Shown here: positions 45,401-56,524 of the stretch, piece by piece
Layout of the letters: every line of letters begins with the position of its first letter
How positions within the stretch are numbered: position 1 is the stretch's first letter
NCBI GenBank assembly: GCA_003116995.1
Contig: BDSL01000030.1
Coordinates: forward strand, 496,001-560,000
DNA length: 64,000 nt
From: Yamagishiella unicocca
Lineage: Eukaryota > Chlorophyta > Chlorophyceae > Chlamydomonadales > Volvocaceae
Direction: 5' to 3'
Made by a program: the position numbers and the translations under genes
Notes under the pieces: model-generated
Databases searched by the model: none
Told to the model about the DNA's origin: nothing
Seen by the model: the letters and a program-made list of their open reading frames with translations, nothing else

Positions 45401-48400
45401 GCCCCGCCTCCGCCCCCGCCCCGCCTGCCCCCCAGGCCCTGGAGGCCCTCCGCAAGCTGCGCACGGAGAAGTCCCAGGGGTTGAAGGAGTACCGCCTATC
45501 CATGGAGACACTCAAGCAGGTGTGAGTGTGTGTGGTGGGGGGGAAGGATTGATGACGGCGAAGGAAGGGCCCAAGTCAGCACAACCCCCAGTCCGGTCCT
45601 ACAGCGGTCCCTGTGAGCTTCCCTCCCTTCCTTTCTCCCGCGCACCTTGCCTGTGGTGACCCTTTCCCCCTTTCCCTCCAAATGCTCATACCAGACGTTT
45701 TCTTACCGATGTTCCCATTCAGTGCCGACCCGCTGGTTTTCCTTTCATACGGGTCGTTTTTGCAACCCCCCCTCTCCCCCCCGCTACCCGTAACACAGGT
45801 CAAGGACATGGCATCACACCACACCGGCGAGCGCGATGCGGCCAAGACGCGGGTCGCGGAGTGCCAGGCGCAGCTGGGTGCCTTTGACTCCAAGATCCGG
45901 GTGAGGGGCGGGAGGGGAGGGGCGGGGGCGGGAGGGGCGGGTGCGGGAGGGCCGCCGGTTGCCTGCGTCGTCGGTCCTACCATTGTATTCATGCGATGCA
46001 GCTCGGCGTGCTGCCAGCCGCCAGTCCATGCTGCTTTGCGGAGTCCTTCTTCGCCCCCCACCTCGCCCTCTGCGCTGCCCCTCCGTGCGACCCCCAGGAT
46101 CTGGAGCAGCAGCGGTCCTCGCTGACTTCCAAGCTGGCGGAGATCGACTCCATGGCCAGGGACATGAGCACCAAGCAGGGGCAGCTGGAGCAGCTGAGGG
46201 CGACCAACCGGGAGCGGGAGGAGCGGTTCAGGGTGCGGAGGGGCGGGGGAGGAGGGTGGTGGGGAGGAGCAGGGTGGGGAGGGGGCGGCGGGGGGGAGGA
46301 TGGTGGGGAGGAGGGTGGTGGGGACGAAAGGGAGGGGTCGCGGTTTGGCCGCCCAGGAGCCGAAGCCGTGTAGCAGCAGAGGATCGTCCCTGGCTCCCGG
46401 CCACCTAGCTGTGTATCGCACTCGACCCGGAATGAGGCACTCCATCCTGCCTCTCTCGCTTGCTCACCACGCATGGAACCGTGCTTACGCCTTGTGAGTC
46501 TGCTGGGGAATCCCTCCCGGGTCCCTTCCTGCCGCTTCGCCACCTCCCTTTCCCCCTCGCCGTGGATTCGCGGATTCTCTTATCACCCCACCCCCCCTTG
46601 CAGAGTGAGGGCCAAGAGGACTTCGAGGAGAGCACGGTGGAGCTGCAGCAGCACCTGGCCACTACCGACCGGGTGGCGGCGGAGAAGCAGCAGCGCTGCC
46701 GGGTGCTGGAGCAGGAGGCGGCGGCGGCGCGGAGCAGCAAGGAGGCGCTGGCGGACCAGTACCAGCGGGTGGGCAGGGGGGGAGGGGAGGGGAGCAGGGC
46801 GGGGGGGAGGGCTGCAAGGAAGATCCGTGTACAAAAGATTCACCCGTTAAGGGCAGGCGTTTGGAGATGCATGCTGGAGGACTTGGTGTCTGAGAGGAAA
46901 CTCGTAGGTCGGCATTGAGAAATAACACCGAGTAGGAAACGTTTAGTACCAGCGTCAGGGGATGGGGTCGGTTGTCTTAGGGAAGGCGGTGAGGGGGGCC
47001 CGCAGGGAAGGCGGTGAGGGACGGCCAGGGCGAGCTGCGTCCCCAGTAGCTTGCGGCGTCGCGCTCTGACCCGGCAGTGCACCTCCCCCGGATGGCATTG
47101 TGACGCCCGCTGTCGCTTCCGCACCCTGGCGGTGGATGACCTCCCTTCCCCGGACAGCCCTGTCCCTTCTCTTTCTACCTTCGCTCCCCCCTCCCGACGC
47201 TCCCTCTTCCCGCCACCCGCCTGTTCGTTGCCCCCCTCCCGCCTGCAGGACTGCCTCCGCCACGGCAAGCTGGCGGGCGAGGCCAGCACCCACGCCTCAA
47301 ACGTCGCCGAGCGGGACCGCACCATCCGCTCCACCGCCGTGGCCCTGTCCCTGCCGCTGCCTCCCGAGGCGGACGGCGGTGCCGTGTCCTCGGCCGCCGC
47401 GGAGGTGTTTTGTGAGGCGGTGGCGGGCAAGGTCCGAGAGCTGGAGGGGAGGGCCAACGCAATGCGGGCGGACTCCAGGTGGCGGGGGGCGAGGGGAGGC
47501 GAGGGGAGGCGAGGGAGGGCGAGGGGGGGCGAGGGGGGGCGAGGGGGGGGCGAGGGGAGGCGAGGGGGGGCGAGGGGCGGGGCAGCATGCCACACTGTGG
47601 GTTGTGTGGCTGCCGAAAGAGCTTCTGCCTTGCGTGGGGGCGGCTTGAGAGACAGGCGCTTTGGGCGTTGGGCGGTGGTCTGGCATGGCTGGAGGCGCGG
47701 TACTGGCTCCAGGGAAGGAGGGCTGGCGGGCAGGGAGGTGCGCTGCGGCCTGCGGCACGGCCGCCGTGCAGCACGGCCCCTTGTGCGGCGCTGGCTGCAG
47801 ATTTCATCGGGCGCGTCGGTAAACGCGTCAACCCACCGCACGGAGTGCCAGCATGTAGGCCTAGGTCGCTGCCACCGTGTCACATGCGGGCGCATCCCCC
47901 ACTAGCCGTGGATCCGTGGGTTTATTTATACCCCCACTAGCCCCGCCCCAGCACCCCCCACCCCGCCCCACCACCCCCCACCCCCCCCCACCCCGCCCCT
48001 CCCTCCCCCTCCCGCTCCCTCCCTGCAGGGCCAACGAGGGCCGCATGAACTCCGCTGTGGACAGCGCCAACGCGCAGGTGGCTCGCGCGCAGGAGGGGCT
48101 GCGGCTGAAGCGGCTGCAGATGGAGGACAACCGCAACGCCATCAGCCACTGCGGGGCGCAGGCAAGCAGCCCGAGGGGGGGGGCAGGAAGGGGGAGGACG
48201 ACGCAGGCATAGGCAGGGCTGGCCTGGGGCTGCTCCGACAGGGAACGTGGGGTTGCGCCCTTGGCTGACGTGGGGTTGCGCCGTTGACACACACGGCCTC
48301 CTGCAAGCTCGTGTGCGCCTGAGGTGGGGGCAGCCGAGGAGGGGGGCTGTAAGGTGGGGTGCGGCGGGGTGGCGGGCAAGTCAGCAAGGCGGAGTGGGTC

Positions 48401-51400
48401 TTCGGGTGATGGTGGCCAGACCCGAGGACCCCGGATCGAACCCGCACGCCCGCACTCTGCCGCGCAGATCCAGAGCAGCCAGGTCACGGAGGTCGGCGCG
48501 AGGGCGCTGCGGGAGGACGCGGAGCAGGCGGAGGAGCACTACAAGCGCAAGCAGGTGGGGTGGGGGAGAGGGAGGGAGGGAGGGGGAGGGAGGGGAAACA
48601 CGTTGAGGGGGCACCAGGGGTGTCCGTGAGAGGCCAGGGGCCCAAATCAATACCACGAGGAGGTGGCTTGCCCGCAGCAGCCTGGAAACAGCGGGGTGGG
48701 CCAGCAAGCCGGCCGCACCTGCCGCGCACCCTCATCCTGCTAGCCGTACTGCCCCTGAGCCTGCCTCGTCCCACTGCAAACACGTCCACATCAGACGGGT
48801 CTGGGTGCATGACATCATGCGTCTAATGTGTTGTTTTTGTTCCATTTTACACGCCCATTTTACGCGCCCGTGCAATCATGTGTCAATGTGTTTTTTTATG
48901 CAATTTACGCGTCCTTGACTACCTCTTTCACCCTCCATCCCCGGGGCCCCTCTCCCCCGCCGCTCCCAGGCCGAGGAGGGCAGCAGCGATCTGGGTCGCC
49001 AGGTGGACGAGGCCCGGCAGGAGGTGGAGGCGCAGGGCCGCCGCATCAACGAGCTGAGGCAGGAGCGGCAGCGCGCGGCGGCGGCGGCGGAGGGCTCCGC
49101 GAAGCTGCGGCTCAAGCGGACGGACCTGGAGTCGAAGCAGGAGCAGGTGGGCGGGCGGGGGGGGCGGGTGTGTGTGTCTGTGGAGGGGGGGGGTAAAACC
49201 AATCAGGAAACGTTTGGTACGCAACACTTGGGATTGCATGCTGTAATAACTTAGTCAAGGCAACCGAATCCGAAGCTCGAGTGTCGACCCGGGCCGGGGG
49301 GGGGAGCGGAGCAGCGATGAGGGCGACGACACATTCCAGGCGCGAGGAGGAGCCGCCACCCCGTGTATGTGCAGGGATAGGGGGCGAGGGCAGCAAGTGC
49401 TGGCAACAGAGCTCGCGCTCCCTAGCTCCTGCTGCCAGCAGCCTGCTTCCTGGACGTGTTGTTCGTTGCGGTGTTGCAACCCCCTTGCGCCGACTGCCCC
49501 CCCCCCCCCGCAGCTGAACACGGTGGTGGCCGCCCGCCGCCTGGCCCTGGCCCAGGCCCTGGGGCTGCAGCCGGGGGAGGCGATGCCCGAGCCGGGTGCG
49601 CTGCGGCCCCGTGCGGACAGGGTGCTGTCGCGGCTGCGGGCGGATGAGGCGGAGCGGCTGCGGGCGTCGCAGGAGGCGCATATGGCGGCGGAGGCGGTCA
49701 AGGTGCGGGAGGGAGGGAGGAGGGGAGGGGGGGCCATAAAGACCGGTTACACGACATAGGGAGGAGGGGAGGGGGGAGGGCAGGAGCTTGTGGTGCGGCC
49801 GGGGCCGGGCTGGGGTGGAGCCTTCTACAGCAGGTGGTGGTGTTGGAGCCCTCTCAGTTGAACCCTTTGGCGTCGGCAGCTTGGGCTTGTGAGAAAGCCA
49901 GTGGGTCGGCGCCGACTAGGTCAGGTCCGGTGAGGTAGACGTTCGGAACGCAGCGTCCGCAGCTCAGGCAGGGGTCCTCGCTTTCGCCGGCCCTCTTGTC
50001 GCCTGGCTCGGCAGGTTAAGTTGCCGTGCTGCCTACGCGCTATGTCGCAGTGCCCCCCCCCATCCTCCGCCCCTTCCCTCCCCCCCCCTTGTGCCCACTA
50101 CAATTCTAATGTCGAGTCTACGGTTATTGGATGTAACTCCCCTTTGCGCCCCTCCCCCTTCAGAACACCCTGGCAGCCCGCCGGGCCGAGGCTGCGCGCT
50201 GCAAGCAGGACATGGAGCGGCTGCGAGGGGAGCTGCGCAACGGCGTGGTTTCGGCGCTGGCGGACCCGGCTGCTAGCGAGGACGACTACAACAACAAGGT
50301 GGAGATGGTGATTAAGGTGCGCCGGCCCTCCTGCCTTCTTGGGGGCGGGCAGGCAGGTGTGGGGCAGCCGCTGTTCGCTGGTTCGGCTAATACGTGCCGG
50401 GCAAGAGCGCGTGTGCACTGACGGGGTTGCCGGGAGACTTAGCACCTCGGGTCTTCTAGGACAGCACGTAGCAGGGGGTGGGGGGTTCGAGGCGGAGGTA
50501 AGGGACGCGAGGTTCAGGTCACTGCTGCTGGCACGGCTGCTGCTGCAATCTGCGGAAGCCTTGCTTCCGGTGCGTTCACCCACCCCCCGTCTTGTTCCCC
50601 CAACTCACCCCTTATCACACACCACACCTCCGTGCTCCTGTCTTGGTCCTCACGCCCGCCTACCGCTAGTCCCACTGGCCAACGGTTGCGGCGCTGCACC
50701 TGTCTCCCCCTTCCTGCCGCCCCCAACACACCTGTCCCCGGCCCCCCGGCCTGCCGCCCCCAGCGAACCTGTCTTCCCCCCCTCCCGGGCCCCCCCTCCG
50801 TCTAGGCCGAGGACAAGCGGCGCAGCCGGCTGGGCCAGGCCAACGCCATGCAGACCCTGTTCGGCTCCTACCGGGACCGGGTGCAGGCAGGCGACGACTG
50901 CCCGCTGTGCCACCGCGGCTTCCAGGCGCACGAGAGAGCGGCCTGCCTCGACTACATCGACCAGGACATGAGGGTGCGTGGCAGGGGGGTGGGGGCAGAG
51001 GGGCGGGGGGAGAGGGGAGAGGAATGAGGGGGTGGCATAAAAGGACGTTGACGCCAAAAGGACAGGGCAGTGGGCGCATGGTCGGCGGACACGGGGGGAA
51101 GACGAATGAGGTGGGGTAAGATGCTATGGGTGGAGATGTCTGACGACATGAGGCCGAGGGGTAAGTCAGGAAGGCTGCGGCGGGTGGGGCGGGGTTGTAT
51201 TGAAATAAGAGGCAGCCGCAGGGGGGGAAGGCCTGCGCCGTCTTCTATGGGCTCTCGTCCCTCCCCCGTCGTCGCTCCGCCTCGCAGGATCTGCCCCAGA
51301 GGATCGCCGAGTACCAGACCACGGTGCAGAAGCTGCAGCGGCAGCTGGAGGCGCTGCGGGCGCTGCAGCCCAGCTGGGTGCGCTACAGCGACTTGCGGCA

Positions 51401-54400
51401 GCGGCTGCCGCAGCTGCAGGGGGCGGAGGAGGAGCTGCAGGGGGAGGCGGACGACCTGGCAGAGAAGGTGCGGAAGGGAGGGGAAGGACGGGGGCGGACA
51501 AGTGAAACAGACGAGGGGGAGGTTTCGGACGGGGAGCGGATTGGGGGAGGGAGCGGGAGGAGGCAACACAACGCCGCGGTTGGGAGGGGGCCCGGCGAGG
51601 GTCGGCAGGTCTGCGAGTGGAGGTGGGGGCTGCGGCGTCAGGTTGTGGAGACGTGAGGCAGCAGCACCCTTGATGGCTCTGGACTGGCGCTGCCGGTGCC
51701 AGCCTGCCCGCAGGGTCACTTCCTGCCGTCCCCTTCTTTTGGCACCCCCCCCCCCGCACACACGCGCACACACTCACACACGCAGCTGCGCGGGGACCCC
51801 TTCCCCGGCTTGCGGTTCTAAACAGTTTTTTCTGGCATCCACGGGTCTTCCTCGACCCCCCGGCTGCAGGCCCTGGGCGCCCAACTGGACTACGCCGAGG
51901 TGCAAGAGCGGTGCAAGGAGGTGGCCCGCCTGCACTCGGAGGTGGTGTGGGCCGTAGACCGGCTGGCGGGGGAGGTGGAGGCGCTGCGGAAGGAGGTGCG
52001 GAGGGGGGGGCGGGGGAGTATAAGAGAATCCGCGGATCCACGACCGACAAACCAAGGGCGATGAAGAGGGCGGGGTGGGGGGAAGGGCGGCTGGCCAGTA
52101 CACCCTCTCCCTCCCTGTAGCACGGGGGCAGCGCATGGTCATCCGGTGTTATTGCGTCCCTTCACACTTCGCTGCCCGCTTCCACATACGGTGCCGCGGG
52201 GACGCGGGAGGCGCTGTGACCGCGTCTCCGCCTGGACAGCATGCTGTTTGACGGCTGCCCGGCGTTAGCCCTCGGTCGTGGCTGTGGTATGATGACGTGA
52301 GCCACACATGGCGCCGCAGATTGCCTCCCTGGAGCCGTCGGGCTTTACCTCGGGCCCGGCGGCTCGGAGTGTGAGCGATATCGACGCTGATCTGGAGGCG
52401 GTGGAAGCGGCCCGGCAGCGGGCGGAGATGGCCCGGGACGCAGCGGCGCAGCGGCTCAGCAGGTGGGGGGGGGGGGCGGAGAGGAGAGCCGGTTACACGA
52501 CGTAGGAAAGGGGGAGCGGGTGATGTAGAGGGGGGAAATGCCGACTGGGTGCAGGAGAGGCGGGATAGGCGAGATAGGGGGGATCCGGGTGGCGGCTGAA
52601 TGGGTCCGGCGGGCGGCGGTGAGATGGGCAGCTGGCCAGCGACGGTGGGTCGTGGGTTACGTGGACACAGCCGCCTCGTGCCTTGATGCACTCCCTTCAT
52701 GATCCCTTCATGATGCACTCCCTTCATGATGCACTCCCTTCATGATGCACTCCCTTCATGTGCGAAGATGCGCTGCAATCCAGATTGCACTGGCGCTCCT
52801 TCCCTTTCTCCACCTGATCAGCCCCCCTTCCTATTTCGTGTGGTCCCCCCCCCCAGGGTCCGTAACGAGGTGCTTCAGGCCCAGCGGGCCGCCATGAGCG
52901 CCCAGCAGCGGGCGCTGGAGGCGGCCACGGCGGTCAACAAGGTCAACGAGCTGCAGAACAAGGTGCGGGGGGGAGATGTGGGGAGCGGTGGGGGGTGGCG
53001 GTTGTAGGGAAGGCGCCACAGGAGGCGGAGGGTAAGAGATGGCAGCGGCGCCGCCGCGTCAGCTGCCCCCCGGGGGGTTACAATGAAAGAACCGGTATCG
53101 CGACTGGGGAAATGTAGTTGGTGCATAGCCTTCAGACATCGGAACACGCGCGCGCCCCGCGGGGGGGGGTGCGACCTGCGGCACCCGGCACCGCGGCAGA
53201 AGCGGAGCAGCAGCAGCAGCAGCAGCTAGCCCGGGACCGCAGGAGCACGTCCCGCACCTGCCTTCACAGCGCCCAGGCACAACCGCCCGCGACGCATACC
53301 GTACCTCCCACCCGCCCACCCTTCACCCACCGTCCGTGGCGCCACCCCTCCCGCCACCCCTCCCGCCACCCCCCACCGGACGGCACGCTCGCGAACGTCC
53401 TCTCCCCCCCCGGGTGACTCCCCCGTCCTCCCCCTCCCCCCCCAGATCCGGGAGCTGGAGGCAGCCAACTCCAGCCTGGAGGACGAGCTGCGCTCCGCCT
53501 CCGCCACCCTGGCCCCCCTGGAGTCGGAGCGAGACCGCCTGGCCCGCCAGCGGGACGAGGCGAGGCAGCGGGTGCAGCGAGAGGTGCAGGAGGTGGACAA
53601 GCAGGTGGGGGCGCAGGGGGGGGTAGAGGGGAGGTCCGCGGATGACAGACAGATACATGAAAACGATATATAAAAGCCTTGGAGGGTAAATACTTTTAAC
53701 CAAATGCGGAGTGCACGGCGTCACCAGCCAACTCGCCGCAGCATGAAGCCGCCTGGTCCACGTGCGCCCTCCCCTCCCGTGTCGCCTCTGCCTGCCACTC
53801 CCCCCCTCCGCCCCCTCAGCTGCACGAGGCCCAGGTGCACCTGTCCCAGCTGCGGGATAAGGCCCGCGTGGTGTCCGAGTACGAGGCCCGCGGGCGGGGC
53901 GCCGAGCTGGCCCGTATGGGTGCGGAGCTGGAGGCCATGAAGGGGCGGATAGAGGCGGAGGGGCGGGCGCTGGCGGGGAAGGAGGAGCAGCTCATGGCCA
54001 TGTGAGGGGGAGGGGGCGCTGGGGGGAGGGCGGCGACCGGGGAAGGTTGCGGGAGTGACAGCTCGGCTCTGAGCAAGAGGGCTAGCCAACTGTTGCCCCC
54101 CCCCAGACTGTCCTCCCTTCAACACCACCTACTGGCCCCACCTCATGCGAGTCGCTCATCGAGATGACGAGGCACTGCCTCACATCGCACGCCTACACTC
54201 AATGCGCCGCCCTCCACCCCTCCCCCTCCACCCCTCCTCCCCCTCCCCTCCACCCCTCCCCCTCCCCCCGTCTCCCCCCAGGCGCCAGGAGCTTGTCCAC
54301 GACAGCGCTCTTCGTCGCGACGTGATGGACGTGTTGGAGATGCGGTCCAGCCGGCAGGCGGAGGAGGACCTCGCGGCGGAGCTGGGGGCCATGGAGGAGC

Positions 54401-56524
54401 GGGTGGCGCAGGTGGGGGGGCAGGGGGGGGACGGAGGGGGCAGGGGGGGACGGAGGGGGCAGGGGGGGTCGAACTTGCCTGTGATACATAACGAGTGGCC
54501 ATAGCACGGATGCCACGACCACTCCCTCCGGGGCTCCCACCCGCGCATCAACGGCTCACATCACCTTCACCCGCCGCCCCGCCGCCCCCAACCCCCTCTT
54601 GGCTAGTTCCTGCCCTCCGTTGTCTATGCCGTGTAACCTGGTCTTCTCGCCCCCTCCCCCCCCGGCGCAGGTTGGCGACCAGCTATCCCTGCAGCGGCAG
54701 GCTGGGGCCCTGGCCGAGCAGCGGGAGGCCCTTCGCTCCAAGCAGGATGTGCTCAAGGGGCACATCGCGGCGGCGCAGCAGGCGGCAGCCAGGGCGCAGC
54801 AGGAGCTCAACGAACCCAAGTGCGGGGCGGGGCGGGAGGCGGGAGGGCGGTGGCGGTGGGATTGTGGGCACCCGTTCGGAGCGCAGCGGCGTCGTCGGGA
54901 GTCCATCCCACCCTGCGATTGACTGGGATCCGCCAGTCTGGATCCCAACTTACCGCCCTTGGATCCGGCAGCCACCCCCAGGGTGGTGCTGGCTGCACCC
55001 CTCAAAGTACCCCCCCCCCGCCCCCTCCTGCCAGGTACCGGGAGATCCAGCAGCGCTTCCACCAGCAGCAGGTGATGGTCAAGACCACGGAGATGGCCAT
55101 GTCGGACCTGGACAAGTACTACCGGGTGAGGGCAGGGGAGGGGGAGGGCAGGGCAGAGGGAGGGCAGGAGGAGGGCAGGGCGAGGGCAGAAGGAGGGCAG
55201 GGGGAGGGGGAGGAAGAGAGCAGAGGCGCTCCCAGGCGATGGGAGGGGGGAGGGCAGCGGCGCCGTGCCGAGGGTCCAGCGGGATACCGACTCAGCTGGG
55301 CTGATGGGCCGGTGAAGGTTGAGGTGAGGACGGAGCGGACGTTGGAGGCGGTGATGGACGAGGTGGCTGCTGCCTTCCCCTGGCCGTGGGAGAGCAGTAG
55401 GGGGAATGTGGACAGCCAGAAAGCCTCACAGCACCTGCCCGCAACGCCTCTCCCCCCCTCCCCCTCCCCCCTGCCGCCCTTCTCCCTGTGCACACACCCT
55501 CAGGCCCTCGAGAAGGCCTTGCTGGTGTTCCACACCACTAAGATGGCTGACATCAACAAGATCATCCGGGAGATGTGGCAGAAGACATACCGCGGCCAGG
55601 ACATCGACTACATACAGATCAAGGCGGACACGGAGGGGGCGGGGGCTCGGTCGTACAACTACAGGTGTGCACGTGCGGGCAGTGCTCATATGGGCGCACG
55701 AAAGAGGCGGGCGAGCAGGGGCCTTATCAGCCGCCAATTGTCCGGATGTGGGGGCGGACGCCGCGCTGCCCTCCGCTCCGTCCTGCCCGCAGCCCTCGCT
55801 CTACCTGTACCGGTATCTGACCCTCCCGGTGCGGTGTGTTGTGGTGTGGTGTGGTGCCCTGCCCCCTGCCGCTCCCCCTTTCGCGGCGCAGGGTGGTCAT
55901 GTACAGCGGGTCCGCTGAGCTGGAGATGCGCGGCCGCTGCAGCGCCGGTCAGAAGGTCCTGGCCTGCCTCATCATCCGGCTGGCGCTGGCGGAGACGTTC
56001 TGCCTCAACTGCGGCATCCTGGCGTTGGACGAGCCAACCACCAACCTGGACGCAGGTGGGGGGAGAAAGAGCACGTGGGGGGGGGCGCCACGTGCCGCTT
56101 GTAAACCCCGTCTTCAATGCAGGCACTCACGTGGTAGACGAGTTCCGCGTAATCCCCCCCTTTCGCGGATTCTCTTATAGACCCCCGCCGCCCCACTCAA
56201 CACCACAGCCGCCTCCGTGCGCTTGCCCCTCGTACCCCCTCCCCGCCTCCCTCCCCCCTCCCCTCATCTCCCTCCCCCCTCCCCCCTCCCCCCTCCCTCC
56301 CCCGCCACCCGCGTGCAGAGAACAGCGCCAGCCTAGCCCGCGCCCTCAAGTCCCTGATGGAGTCGCGCTCCGGGCAGGAGAACTTCCAGCTCATCGTCAT
56401 CACCCACGACGAGTCCTTCGCGCAGCTCATCGGCACCCGCGAGCACGTGGACACCATATGGCGGGTCACCAAGGACCCGATGTCGCAGCACACGCTGGTG
56501 ACGCCGGAGGCGCTGAGAGACTAG
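42409..56524 (+). CDS. RAD50: RAD50 DNA double-strand break repair ATPase
   Basis: The model has 29 exons and 1326 residues (human 1312): 42409-42423 (tentative), 42877-42981, 43393-43479, 43930-44019, 44250-44396, 44900-45016, 45436-45519, 45799-45900, 46098-46232, 46604-46768, 47249-47478, 48029-48161, 48468-48554, 48970-49146, 49514-49702, 50164-50316, 50806-50973, 51288-51467, 51870-51995, 52320-52462, 52857-52962, 53446-53604, 53820-54001, 54282-54411, 54671-54819, 55035-55125, 55504-55664, 55892-56055 and 56319-56524. It encodes the SMC-like ATPase of the MRE11-RAD50-NBS1 complex. Seen: Walker [11 protein letters not shown]-loop [11 protein letters not shown], a long coiled coil, the zinc hook CPLC (about Cys704-Cys707), signature [14 protein letters not shown], Walker [14 protein letters not shown] and H-loop IVITHDESF. 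The first exon (ATG AGC CGC ATC CGT) rests only on fit to the family MSRI start; all others are supported by frame and similarity. Three introns appear to use GC donors. Confidence 0.96.
44035..44079 (+). repeat. Intron-end repeat, family B (donor side)
   Basis: In RAD50 intron 4, 15 bases after the donor, GAGGAAGACCCGTGGATGCA begins a run of about 36 bases. Its reverse complement recurs at the acceptor end of intron 18 with about three mismatches. Confidence 0.75.
44420..44435 (+). repeat. Family B repeat, left end of RAD50 intron 5
   Basis: GCAAGGAAGACCCGTG lies 23 bases after the donor. Its last 13 bases are exactly the reverse complement of 44848-44860 near the acceptor of the same intron, giving terminal inverted repeats. 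Confidence 0.75.
44462..44482 (+). repeat. Intron-end repeat, family A variant
   Basis: GTTACAATTAAAGAACCGGT in RAD50 intron 5 repeats the motif seen in PhoD-like intron 9 and RAD50 intron 21. Confidence 0.65.
44788..44870 (+). repeat. Family B repeat, right end of RAD50 intron 5 (reversed)
   Basis: CCAAGTCCTCCAGCATGCAT and CACGGGTCTTCCTCGAACCC lie just before the acceptor. They are the reverse complements of the two blocks seen in forward orientation in RAD50 intron 10. Confidence 0.75.
46559..46597 (+). repeat. Intron-end repeat, family C (acceptor side)
   Basis: CGTGGATTCGCGGATTCTCT followed by TATCACC and a C run precedes the acceptor of RAD50 intron 9. It is reversed relative to the donor-side copy in intron 19. 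Confidence 0.65.
46811..46955 (+). repeat. Long family B copy in RAD50 intron 10
   Basis: GCAAGGAAGATCCGTGTAC, then GAGATGCATGCTGGAGGACT and AGGAAACGTTTAGTACC, about 45 bases inside the intron. This is the longest copy I found; pieces of it recur in SDR intron 4 and RAD50 introns 5 and 14. Confidence 0.65.
47490..47580. repeat. Purine-rich tandem repeat in RAD50 intron 11
   Basis: Degenerate tandem units of GAGGGGGGGC and GAGGGGAGGC follow the donor. The C-rich tail near the acceptor is roughly complementary, as in most introns of this gene. Confidence 0.7.
47904..47937 (+). repeat. Diverged family C repeat (acceptor side)
   Basis: AGCCGTGGATCCGTGGGTTT with TTTATACCCCCAC after it resembles the reversed family C copies. 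It lies about 90 bases before the acceptor of RAD50 intron 11. Confidence 0.45.
49735..49758 (+). repeat. Intron-end repeat, family A (donor side)
   Basis: ATAAAGACCGGTTACACGAC lies about 32 bases inside RAD50 intron 15, in the same orientation as the copies in UBX intron 2 and RAD50 intron 20. Confidence 0.65.
51819..51854 (+). repeat. Family B repeat (acceptor side, reversed)
   Basis: TAAACAGTTTTTTCTGGCAT followed by CCACGGGTCTTCCTCG ends 15 bases before the acceptor of RAD50 intron 18. It is nearly the exact reverse complement of 44034-44070 in intron 4. Confidence 0.75.
52019..52053 (+). repeat. Intron-end repeat, family C (donor side)
   Basis: TATAAGAGAATCCGCGGATC then CACGACCGACAAACC lies about 24 bases inside RAD50 intron 19 and matches LRR intron 4 closely. 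Confidence 0.7.
52488..52505 (+). repeat. Intron-end repeat, family A (donor side)
   Basis: GCCGGTTACACGACGTAG lies about 25 bases inside RAD50 intron 20. Confidence 0.65.
52683..52762. repeat. 17-base tandem repeat in RAD50 intron 20
   Basis: Four to five copies of ATGATGCACTCCCTTC and close variants. The open frame it contains is not coding, since flanking RAD50 exons splice across it. Confidence 0.8.
53077..53097 (+). repeat. Intron-end repeat, family A variant
   Basis: GTTACAATGAAAGAACCGGT in RAD50 intron 21 matches the copies at 22003 and 44462 with one or two differences each. Confidence 0.6.
54629..54652 (+). repeat. Family A repeat (acceptor side, reversed)
   Basis: CCGTGTAACCTGGTCTTCTC followed by a C run lies about 20 bases before the acceptor of RAD50 intron 24. 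It is the reverse complement form of the donor-side family A copies. Confidence 0.6.
56161..56188 (+). repeat. Family C repeat (acceptor side, reversed)
   Basis: TTTCGCGGATTCTCTTATAG followed by ACCCCCG in RAD50 intron 28, oriented as in introns 9 and SDR intron 6. Confidence 0.55.
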
